Shown here one piece after another: positions 8,109 to 13,704 of a stretch of 13,968 bases of DNA. Under the pieces are notes generated by a model, which was not told where the DNA came from, searched no databases, and saw nothing but the letters and a program-made list of their open reading frames with translations. The position numbers were made by a program, and so were the translations under genes. This stretch comes from an uncultured Clostridia bacterium (GTDB lineage: Bacteria; Bacillota; Clostridia; Christensenellales; Borkfalkiaceae): NCBI GenBank assembly GCA_947629875.1, contig CANRFK010000024.1:1-13968 (forward strand), in the 5' to 3' direction. Every line of letters begins with the position of its first letter. Position 1 is the first letter of the stretch.

Positions 8109-8134
8109 ACACTTGATAGAATGATTGTGCTTTT

Positions 8135-8163
8135 ATTATATTGCATGAGTTCACACTTGTCAA
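8135..8163 (-). promoter_or_regulatory. Sigma-A promoter of the sugar operon
   Basis: Read on the minus strand, the -35 box is TTGACA (8163-8158), the spacer is 17 nt, and the -10 box is TATAAT (8140-8135). Both hexamers are full consensus. Transcription should begin near 8128, giving a leader of about 150 nt. The spacer contains GTGTGAACTC, sharing the word GTGAACT with the opposing promoter region, so a repressor bound there would block polymerase. Confidence 0.85.
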
Positions 8164-8224
8164 GCGTTTTTTGAAAATTTTTTTCTTTTTTTACAAAAAA
8201 TTATAATTTGTCACAATTTAATGT

Positions 8225-8254
8225 TTGACAATCTTTTCAAAACCGTGTTATAAT
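8225..8254 (+). promoter_or_regulatory. Sigma-A promoter of the ROK regulator gene
   Basis: TTGACA (8225-8230), 18-nt spacer and TATAAT (8249-8254), both full-consensus hexamers. The predicted start is near 8261, giving a short leader of about 30 nt to the ATG at 8291. An inverted repeat covers the end of the -10 box and the start site (8254-8282). Confidence 0.83.
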
Positions 8255-8282
8255 GTGAAAAGTTCACGACTGAATTTTCACA
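8254..8282. promoter_or_regulatory. Nested inverted repeat at the regulator promoter, likely autoregulatory operator
   Basis: TGTGAAAA (8254-8261) and TTTTCACA (8275-8282) are perfect 8-bp inverted arms. Nested inside is GTGAA-AAG-TTCAC (8255-8267). The element overlaps the predicted transcription start. AGTTCAC at 8261-8267 is also found at 8148-8154, within the spacer of the opposite promoter. Autoregulation by the ROK protein is inferred from position. Confidence 0.5.
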
Positions 8283-8290
8283 CGAAATCT

Positions 8291-9442
8291 ATGGAAACAA
8301 ACAATATAGAATCGAAAAAGTACAACATGGTCCGCGTATTTCGCCTGATCCGGGCTAACGCCCCCCTCTCCCGCAAGGATATCGAAGCGAGAACGGGGCT
8401 GAGCTGGGGGAACGTATATGCCATCTGCGATACGCTCCTGAACCGCCAATATCTCGTCGCCGAGAAGGAGACCTCGCTCTCGGGCAGGCCGCCCGAGATG
8501 CTTGCCGTCAATCCGAACCGCAGGCTCTCGCTCGGCATCGATATCAACAGCGTCGGGCTGAGCTTCAGCCTCGTGAATCTCGCGGGCAGATCTGTCCGCT
8601 CCATCTTCCACCCCCTCCCCTCGCGCAGGCGGGAGGATCTTCTTGCCGACCTCTTGGATACCTCCGAGGAAATTTTACACGGCTCCGACGATGTGCTCTC
8701 CATCAGCCTCTCCATGCAGGGCAAACTCGACAGGAAGAACGGCGTCTCGGTACGGACAAGCTTCTTTGAGGATTGGAACGATGTCCCCCTCGTCAAGCTG
8801 TTCGCGGAAAAATTCTCCCTGCCCACCCTGCTGTACCACGACCCCGAGTGCCTGCTCACCTTCCACCTTCTCAACGACGCGCGCCTTTCGGAACTCAACA
8901 GCATCATCATGGTGCGCGTGGATGAGGGCATCGGCTTTGCCCAGCTCCTCAACGGCAAGATGTACGATACGAGCAATGCGAGCGCGTGCGAACTCGGGCA
9001 CACCATCATCATTCCCCACGGGCGCCCCTGTATCTGCGGAAAGCGGGGCTGCCTCGAAGCATACGCATCTCTCCGCGGGATGCGCTGGCACTATGCGGAT
9101 CGCACGGGCCGCCCCGCAGGCACCTTTTTGGACGCCTTGCACAGCGGCGACGAGGCCGCCGCGGAGATCTATGCGGAGGGTGTACGCCTGTTCGGCATCG
9201 CGCTCTCCAATCTCTTTACCCTGCTCGCCCCCGATGCCGTCCTGCTCGACGGGATCGTGTTCGACGAGATCCCCCTCTTCTTCGAGGACCTCAAGAAGAG
9301 CACCTACGAATTTTTCGGCGGAGCGTGCAATCTCCTCCGCGCCGTCCACCGCCGCGGCGCGCCTGCCGTCGGAGCGTCCATTCTCACGATAGAAAAAAAT
9401 CTGGAGTCCATTATTCTCGATGATCAAATGTGTCCTCTTTGA
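8291..9442 (+). CDS. ROK-family transcriptional regulator (NagC/XylR-like)
   Basis: 383 residues, the normal length for ROK regulators. A winged helix-turn-helix occupies about residues 13-62 (VRVFRLIRANAPLSRKDIEA, then TGLSWGNVYAICDTLL and the wing). From residue 80 there is a ROK sugar-binding domain: LGIDINSVGLSFSLVN, then ELGH at 234-237 and the zinc site H237, C247, C249, C254 (CICGKRGCLE). The catalytic Asp motif of ROK kinases is replaced (HDPECLLTF, 183-191), as expected for a sensor rather than an enzyme. Unlike the kinase encoded at 4462-5358, its sugar-contacting E-x-G-H is intact. It likely represses the divergent sugar operon and is released by a sugar or sugar phosphate. The ATG at 8291 has no clear Shine-Dalgarno; ATG 8327 is an in-frame alternative. 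A start at TTG 8225 is rejected because it is the -35 box. Confidence 0.88.
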   Translation: METNNIESKKYNMVRVFRLIRANAPLSRKDIEARTGLSWGNVYAICDTLLNRQYLVAEKETSLSGRPPEMLAVNPNRRLSLGIDINSVGLSFSLVNLAGRSVRSIFHPLPSRRREDLLADLLDTSEEILHGSDDVLSISLSMQGKLDRKNGVSVRTSFFEDWNDVPLVKLFAEKFSLPTLLYHDPECLLTFHLLNDARLSELNSIIMVRVDEGIGFAQLLNGKMYDTSNASACELGHTIIIPHGRPCICGKRGCLEAYASLRGMRWHYADRTGRPAGTFLDALHSGDEAAAEIYAEGVRLFGIALSNLFTLLAPDAVLLDGIVFDEIPLFFEDLKKSTYEFFGGACNLLRAVHRRGAPAVGASILTIEKNLESIILDDQMCPL

Positions 9443-9941
9443 CCGCGACGGAACGCTCGGCTGGCTCGACGACGTCCGCTTCCCCACTCCCTTTCATCCC
9501 TTCGCGCCCATTGCGGAGACGTTCGCAAAGATCAAGGCGCTGGGCGTCAAAGTGGGCATCATCTCCAACCAATCGAGCATCGCCCGCGGCACCGCAGGCA
9601 ATTACGACTTTGCGGCGGAATTTCGCTCCTACGGCGCGGACATCTGGGAGATCTGCCCGCACGATACCACGGACGGCTGCAACTGCCGCAAGCCGAAGAG
9701 CGGGATGCTCCTCTCCGCCGCGGCACGGCTCGGGCTCCCCACGCGCGACATCCTCGTTGTGGGAGACCGTTTGAGCGACATCCTCTGCGCCGAAAATGCG
9801 GGGAGCGAGGGCGTGCTCGTACTCACGGGCAAGGGAAAGGATGAACGCATGGCGGTGCTCGGGCTCTTCCCCCGCGTCACCGTGCTCCCCCGCTTCGACG
9901 ACGTCCCCGCCCTTCTCGAGGCAAGAAAGGGCAAAAACTGA
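9420..9941 (+). CDS. HAD-superfamily phosphatase, GmhB-like (zinc type)
   Basis: 173 residues. HAD motif I is FDRDGT (D8, D10), motif II is ISNQSS (S49), motif III includes the Lys of CRKPKSG, and motif IV is VVGDRLSDILCAENAG (D116, D120). The structural zinc ligands of D-glycero-D-manno-heptose-1,7-bisphosphate phosphatases are present as C79-P-H81 and C87-x-C89, with a shorter intervening loop than in GmhB. The family removes phosphates from sugar or histidinol phosphates. The gene overlaps the ROK regulator by 23 nt and shares its transcript. No other heptose-pathway gene is visible, so a housekeeping or detoxifying sugar-phosphate phosphatase tied to this locus is more likely than LPS heptose synthesis. 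GGAG lies 13 nt upstream of the ATG, a weak site consistent with translational coupling. Confidence 0.87.
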   Translation: MIKCVLFDRDGTLGWLDDVRFPTPFHPFAPIAETFAKIKALGVKVGIISNQSSIARGTAGNYDFAAEFRSYGADIWEICPHDTTDGCNCRKPKSGMLLSAAARLGLPTRDILVVGDRLSDILCAENAGSEGVLVLTGKGKDERMAVLGLFPRVTVLPRFDDVPALLEARKGKN

Positions 9942-9971
9942 TAAAATCAAACATTTTTGAAAATTTATAAC

Positions 9972-10000
9972 TTGACAAAACCCCCGCGAGGGAGTAAAAT
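9972..10000 (+). promoter_or_regulatory. Sigma-A promoter of the DUF4886 lipoprotein gene
   Basis: TTGACA (9972-9977), 17-nt spacer and TAAAAT (9995-10000). The predicted start is near 10007. The spacer holds CCC-GCGA-GGG, a short inverted repeat. A 19-bp operator-like palindrome begins about four bases downstream of the start. Confidence 0.75.
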
Positions 10001-10010
10001 TTTCATGAAT

Positions 10011-10029
10011 TATATCAAATTTTGATAAA
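10011..10029. promoter_or_regulatory. Operator-like palindrome upstream of the DUF4886 lipoprotein gene
   Basis: TATATCAAATTTTGATAAA contains the perfect inverted repeat TATCAAA-T-TTTGATA. It matches the site at 8018-8036 at 17 of 19 positions. It lies between the predicted transcription start and the GGAGG ribosome binding site, a typical roadblock or repressor position. Confidence 0.68.
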
Positions 10030-10043
10030 ATCGGAGGAATGCT

Positions 10044-11207
10044 ATGAAATTCTTTGCAAAACTGTGTAGCGTGATGCTCGCGTGCTGTTGCTGCTTCGGC
10101 TTTGCCGCCTGCGGCGAGGACGACGAGAAAGAAACCGATCCCCCCACCGCCCCCGTTGCGCTGTCGCTCTCCGTCTCGGGCATGAAGACGTCCTTTGAAT
10201 ACGGGGAGGAATTCTCCACCGAGGGGCTTGTCGTCACCGCAAAGTATTCCGACGACACGACAGAGACGGTGGCGGCGACCGACTACACGGTGGACAGTTC
10301 TTCCTACCAAAAAGATGCCGCGGGCGCCTACACCATCTGGGTCATCTCGGGCAAACTCAAGGCACGTTACAACGTGACCGTCGGCAAGCGCACCTACCAA
10401 AATAATTGGAACGAGGATGGCGTTCTCCGCATCCTTCTCATCGGGAATTCCTTCTCGGAGGATACCTTCGAGTATCTCTGGGAGATCTGTAACAGCCTCA
10501 ACATCAATGCGGAGATCGGGCTGTGCTGGATCGGCGGCAAACAGCTCGCGGACCACTATACCTACCTCACCAACCTGCGGGACGTCTATGAGTATCGCTT
10601 AAAGACGACGGCGGACGGGGGCGTCCTTCAATCCCGCATGAACGTGACCATGGATACCGCCGTCACCGACCGCGATTGGGACGTCATCTCCCTGCAACAG
10701 GGGTACAGCTGGGAACTGAGCACCTACTCCAAATTGGGGCCGATCGTGACCTTTTTACGCGAGCACTATTTACAGGATAAGCCCACACAGATCAACTTTT
10801 TGATGACGTGGGCACTGCCCGACGCAGGCCCCGGCTGTATGCTCTTCGACTTCTGCGAGAGCCAGACGGAGATGTACGCGTCGATCGTTTCGGCGATGAA
10901 GAACAATGTCATGCCCCTCGACCTGCCCATCATCCCCTCGGGCACGGCCATTCAGAACGCCCGCTCTTCCTACATCGGCGACGCCCTCAACCGCGACGAA
11001 CAGCATTTGAGTTACGGCCTCGGCAGATACATTTCGTCGCTCACCTATTTCAAGAAAGTGACGGGGCTGGAGATCCCCGCCGGCGTCTTTGCGCCAACGG
11101 GGACCTATGCGGTCTCCGCGCGGGATAAGACCGTCGCCATCGAGGCGGTGAACAACGCCATCGAGCGTCCCCTCGAAGTGACGCCATCACAGTACACGAC
11201 CAAATAG
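10044..11207 (+). CDS. Lipoprotein with Ig-like domain and DUF4886 (SGNH-type hydrolase) domain
   Basis: 387 residues. The signal peptide ends in lipobox FAAC (Cys23), so it is a surface lipoprotein. Residues ~36-117 form a bacterial Ig-like domain (YGEEFSTEGLVVTAKYSDDT is typical). From residue 127 there is a DUF4886/SGNH pattern: block I ILLIGNSFSED with S136, block II IGGKQL with G164, block III ISLQQG, and block V RDEQHLSYGLGRY with D318 and H321. The SGNH fold is used by carbohydrate esterases and lipases, so deacylation of a glycan is the likely activity; the substrate is unknown. The start has GGAGG six nt upstream. It has its own promoter and shares an operator-like palindrome with the sugar operon, which suggests work on the same polysaccharide as the GH43 lipoprotein. 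Confidence 0.85.
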   Translation: MKFFAKLCSVMLACCCCFGFAACGEDDEKETDPPTAPVALSLSVSGMKTSFEYGEEFSTEGLVVTAKYSDDTTETVAATDYTVDSSSYQKDAAGAYTIWVISGKLKARYNVTVGKRTYQNNWNEDGVLRILLIGNSFSEDTFEYLWEICNSLNINAEIGLCWIGGKQLADHYTYLTNLRDVYEYRLKTTADGGVLQSRMNVTMDTAVTDRDWDVISLQQGYSWELSTYSKLGPIVTFLREHYLQDKPTQINFLMTWALPDAGPGCMLFDFCESQTEMYASIVSAMKNNVMPLDLPIIPSGTAIQNARSSYIGDALNRDEQHLSYGLGRYISSLTYFKKVTGLEIPAGVFAPTGTYAVSARDKTVAIEAVNNAIERPLEVTPSQYTTK

Positions 11208-11323
11208 TCGCCCCCGCGATCACAACCACCGGTGAACCGGCAGTTTGCACACCCCTAAAAGAGGATGATGGCGGCTGACCCGTAATTGGGCACCGAAATT
11301 TGGCATCGCACCACTATCTCCGG
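11208..11323. other. Non-coding stretch with short hairpins
   Basis: No convincing gene. It contains CCGG-TGAA-CCGG (11229-11240) and CCC-GTAATT-GGG (about 11269-11280), and runs into the terminator at 11324. It may be only the 3' untranslated region of the DUF4886 transcript, but the series of hairpins ending in a terminator could also be a small structured RNA. Confidence 0.35.
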
Positions 11324-11351
11324 CAGCTGCTTCAAGCGGCTGTCTTTTTTT
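11324..11351 (+). terminator. Rho-independent terminator after the DUF4886 lipoprotein gene
   Basis: CAGCTGC (11324-11330), loop TTCAA and GCGGCTG (11336-11342) pair over seven positions with one G-T, followed by TCTTTTTTT. It lies 117 nt after the stop codon in the plus direction. The minus-direction side lacks a T-run, so it acts on plus transcription. Confidence 0.8.
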
Positions 11352-11353
11352 GC

Positions 11354-11556
11354 CTACTTATTCTTGCTACCCGTGAACGGGTCCATGTACTCTTTCATGC
11401 TGATCTGCTCGTGCATATTATCTTCTTCCAACTGGTTCCTTATGTACTCCTGTATTATGCGCTCGTTCTTCCCTACTGCAAATTGATGGATCATTTCATA
11501 ATTATTATTTTCCTCGATCGTCGATCGGTAAAACAAGAATATTCCTTTTTTTCCAT
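11354..11556 (-). pseudogene. Small ORF immediately downstream of the nuclease fusion gene, apparently frame-broken
   Basis: ATG 11556 lies three nt after the stop of the nuclease fusion gene and reads MEKKEYSCFTDRRS before stopping at about 11491. A second frame, open from about 11569 to the TAG at 11354, encodes a hydrophilic, acidic-then-basic segment (STIEENNNYEMIHQF, later KNERIIQEYIRNQLEEDN and MKEYMDPFTGSKNK). The two frames meet at a 7-bp tandem repeat (11514-11527). With three repeat copies instead of two, they would join into one 68-residue protein. I do not recognise it. It could be a decayed gene, a phase-variable gene, or chance; without a join, only a ~46-residue ORF from ATG 11495 remains. 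Confidence 0.35.
11514..11527. repeat. Two tandem copies of a 7-bp unit (TCGATCG)
   Basis: TCGATCG is repeated head to tail at 11514-11520 and 11521-11527. The unit length is not a multiple of three and it lies where the reading frame of the small downstream ORF breaks. Confidence 0.8.
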
Positions 11557-11559
11557 AGA

Positions 11560-13362
11560 CTAAGAGGTTTTATCACGCGCTTTCTTCAGTAAGAACGGCG
11601 TTTGCAATTCAAGGCCTTGCGACTTGATGAGCGTCAAAAAGTTTTTGATATTCGCTTGCGTACTCCGATAAATTTCATGGAAACGACCGAAACGCATTTC
11701 CCTACCGGAATCAAGTTCTCGCATGAGTTGCTTTTCAAATTCGAAGTTATGTACATCTATTGCCTCAAAAGAATGATTTCTGTCGTCTATGATAAGATAA
11801 CCGAAGCCCTTTTCCTCGCAATAAGCCTTCAATGTACGGAATTTTTGAATATTATCATACTCCAACATCCTAAAGAGCGGCTTTACCTCAACGATCACCA
11901 TACTTCCATCGTGCGTTAAACATTGAAAATCGGGATAGTAAAACCAATGCCGGAATGGAATTTTGAGAGATTGCGTTTTAATTTCCCGAAAGGTTCCGTT
12001 TTTCAAAAATTGTTGCAAGACACGCCGTTCAAGAAACGACTCGCAAGCATATGTGCGACCTTCATATTCAAAGGCGGAAAGCGTCTCATCCTCCGAGTTG
12101 ACCTCACGCTCTGTATGCAACTTTTCAAAAAATTCTTCCGACGGCGTTTTTTTCGCAGGATAGATGAGCAAACCACCTATCTTCGAGTTGAATTTCTCCC
12201 TCTTTTGGGCAATGATAGCAGTCCTTGCCTCCTCTGCGATCCCTTTTTTGATATCGGCCGAAAGCTTGTCCCTGCGTAAATTTTGTTTGAAGAACCGTGC
12301 GCATACAAAGTCCGCAAGTTCCGGGCCGCCGCCCTCGATACTTAAAAATGCAAGAAACCCGCCCGCCGAGGCCGCGGCCATTTGTTGCGCGAGATCCGAG
12401 ATCTCCCGAAGAACGTTTAGGGGCAACCTCATGCTCAGCATCTTACGCTTTGACTTTGCATAGATCTGCCTGATGCGCTCCCGCGTCAGCCCCATGTCGG
12501 AGCCTATCTCCTGCAAGGTCTTATATTTTTCAAAAATGCCGAACCGAGCAAAAACCACGGCCTTTTCGCGCTCTGCGAGCTTCAGATCTGCAATGAGTAA
12601 AACACATTGGACCATGAGGCCGTATTGTCCCTCGTATTCCTCCCTATGCGCTAAATAATCTGCGTACGCCGTCTCATAGATAATTTCCCGCGGAGAAAAC
12701 TGAGGGAGGACATACGCCTCTGCGTTCTTCCCTGCGGCGACCAGGATAAAACGGTACATCTCCAAAATGCACTGATATCCCAAATTTCTTGTTGAAAGGA
12801 TCTCTTGCGGCGTATAAGCGCAGAGATCCCCGATCGTCACGATCCCGCGTAGACGGAGCGCATTGTATACCCTCGCAGAACATCCGTCGAAAGTGAGGCG
12901 CTTTATCTCATCGGGCATGTCGCCAAGTTCCGTCCAAATCTTCTCTGCGATCAGATATTCTTCTTCGCTTTGGGAATATCGTTTCGGAGGAGCAACGGAT
13001 GCGCACGGGACTGCAGTGGACGCACGGGGAGACGGCCGTTCTTTGTGTTTTGATCTGAATTCATTTTTTTGGAACAATCGAACGGTCTCATCGGCAAGCG
13101 CAATGAAATCGACACTGTCTGTGAGATGGACGGCGTCTTTCCCCTTGAATTTGATCCGCAAGCCACCGGCATCGAGGGAAAAATAGCACATCAAGTGCCT
13201 TCCGGGTTCCCCGATCCCGAGAATGCTTTCCCGCTCTACATATTCTATAAGCGGGAAACTCTCTTGCAGATGACGGTAGATGATATCAATGGTTTCTTCT
13301 TCCTGTTTGCCGATGGCAACACCGGCAATTTTCATAGCGCCCGCCATTCCTCCCGAGTCCAT
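11560..13362 (-). CDS. Fusion protein: RNA polymerase alpha-CTD-like + sigma-70 region 4 + PD-(D/E)XK nuclease
   Basis: 600 residues. Residues 1-100 form an unassigned small domain (PGRHLMCYFSLDAGGLRIKFKGK), followed by a basic, proline-containing linker (101-130). Residues ~153-207 match RNA polymerase alpha-CTD: ARVYNALRLRGIVTIGDL and TRNLGYQCILEM, keeping R164, N167, G195 and E201 (E. coli R265, N268, G296, E302). Residues ~258-310 match sigma-70 region 4: LAEREKAVVFARFGI, then TLQEIGSDMGLTRERIRQI. Residues ~430-530 form a PD-(D/E)XK nuclease like TnsA-type or restriction nucleases: E441 or E445, YPDF (D478), then IVEVKP (E492, K494) and GFGYLIIDDR. It thus combines two promoter-binding modules with a DNA-cutting one. 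ATG 13362 is chosen because of GAGAGG upstream; the longer ORF would start in the -35 box. It is more AT-rich than the sugar genes. Role unknown. Confidence 0.85.
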   Translation of the reverse strand: MDSGGMAGAMKIAGVAIGKQEEETIDIIYRHLQESFPLIEYVERESILGIGEPGRHLMCYFSLDAGGLRIKFKGKDAVHLTDSVDFIALADETVRLFQKNEFRSKHKERPSPRASTAVPCASVAPPKRYSQSEEEYLIAEKIWTELGDMPDEIKRLTFDGCSARVYNALRLRGIVTIGDLCAYTPQEILSTRNLGYQCILEMYRFILVAAGKNAEAYVLPQFSPREIIYETAYADYLAHREEYEGQYGLMVQCVLLIADLKLAEREKAVVFARFGIFEKYKTLQEIGSDMGLTRERIRQIYAKSKRKMLSMRLPLNVLREISDLAQQMAAASAGGFLAFLSIEGGGPELADFVCARFFKQNLRRDKLSADIKKGIAEEARTAIIAQKREKFNSKIGGLLIYPAKKTPSEEFFEKLHTEREVNSEDETLSAFEYEGRTYACESFLERRVLQQFLKNGTFREIKTQSLKIPFRHWFYYPDFQCLTHDGSMVIVEVKPLFRMLEYDNIQKFRTLKAYCEEKGFGYLIIDDRNHSFEAIDVHNFEFEKQLMRELDSGREMRFGRFHEIYRSTQANIKNFLTLIKSQGLELQTPFLLKKARDKTS

Positions 13363-13396
13363 TGCACCTCTCCCCAATCTACAACCGCTTTTCAGC

Positions 13397-13425
13397 ATTA
13401 TACCACAAACGCACATTAAAAACAA
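13397..13425 (-). promoter_or_regulatory. Sigma-A promoter of the alpha-CTD/sigma-4/nuclease gene
   Basis: On the minus strand, TTGTTT (13425-13420), 17-nt spacer and TATAAT (13402-13397), with TGG just before the -10 box giving an extended -10. Transcription should start near 13390, about 28 nt before the ATG at 13362. Confidence 0.75.
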
Positions 13426-13468
13426 TAAACTTTTGTAGGTCTGAAATTCCGTTTAAGGCAAATATGGA

Positions 13469-13490
13469 TTTACGAACAAATTGTTTACGA
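13469..13490. promoter_or_regulatory. Direct repeat and small palindrome upstream of the nuclease-fusion promoter
   Basis: TTTACGA occurs at 13469-13475 and 13484-13490, 15 bp start to start. Between and overlapping them is the palindrome AACAA-A-TTGTT (13475-13485). The element lies ~45-65 bp upstream of the -35 box in AT-rich DNA. It could be an activator site or UP-element-like DNA; function not shown. Confidence 0.35.
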
Positions 13491-13522
13491 GTGTTCTATT
13501 AAGGTTACGACGGGTCACCAAA

Positions 13523-13565
13523 ATCAGCCTGAGCCGAGGATCTGGTTCAGACTGATGTATTTTTT
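13523..13565 (+). terminator. Long imperfect hairpin with T-run (terminator-like)
   Basis: The arms 13523-13535 and 13544-13556 pair over 13 positions with one mismatch (C13528/A13551) and one G-T, around an 8-nt loop. The plus side continues GTATTTTTT; the minus side continues ATTTTGG. It is a strong terminator on the plus strand and a weaker one on the minus strand. No plus-strand gene ends here, so it may end a small plus-strand RNA or insulate the nuclease gene from the gene at the right edge. Confidence 0.55.
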
Positions 13566-13579
13566 AATACCACATTCGC

Positions 13580-13603
13580 TTAGTGGGTCGAGCGACCCAT
13601 TAA
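13580..13603. repeat. 24-bp near-perfect palindrome
   Basis: TTAGTGGGTCG (13580-13590), AG, then CGACCCATTAA (13593-13603). All eleven arm positions pair, one as G-T. No T-run follows. It could be an operator, a recombination or attachment-type site, or an RNA hairpin within a structured region. Confidence 0.6.
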
Positions 13604-13636
13604 CGAGCAGACTGCAAAAATAGGCTGTACAAGCGG

Positions 13637-13683
13637 GGCTTCAAAAGCGGCCAAAAGGCCGAAAGACGATTTGAAATGAAGCC
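13637..13683 (-). repeat. Nested hairpin after the right-edge gene, possible weak terminator
   Basis: Outer arms GGCTTCA (13637-13643) and TGAAGCC (13677-13683) enclose an inner perfect hairpin CGGCC-AAAA-GGCCG (13648-13661). On the minus strand the inner stem is followed by CTTTT. It lies 22 nt beyond the stop codon at 13705, so it may end that transcript, though the T-run is short. Confidence 0.45.
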
Positions 13684-13704
13684 GTCCGGCGTCAAACGAA
13701 AAGT

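Larger units (their letters stand above)
7981..8290. other. Divergent control region between the sugar operon and the ROK regulator
   Basis: 310 bp without a gene, strongly AT-rich between about 8130 and 8290. It holds two outward-facing sigma-A promoters whose -35 boxes lie ~62 bp apart. It also holds a ~150-nt leader for the minus operon with one hairpin and one palindrome, and a cluster of TGTGAA/TTCACA words around both promoters. Each element is listed separately. Confidence 0.8.

Noticed and set aside
7981..8163. 61-codon N-terminal extension of the isomerase
   Set aside because: It begins at the -35 TTGACA of the operon promoter and spans the leader; the internal ATG at 7980 has an excellent ribosome binding site.
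8254..8282. Catabolite-repression (cre) site at the regulator promoter
   Set aside because: The inverted repeat lacks the central CG and the TGnAAnCGnTnnCA pattern of CcpA sites.
8225..8290. N-terminal extension of the ROK regulator from TTG 8225
   Set aside because: That TTG is the first triplet of a consensus -35 box, so it lies upstream of the transcription start.
13363..13425. 21-codon N-terminal extension of the nuclease fusion
   Set aside because: It begins in the -35 box and includes the -10 box; ATG 13362 has GAGAGG just upstream.
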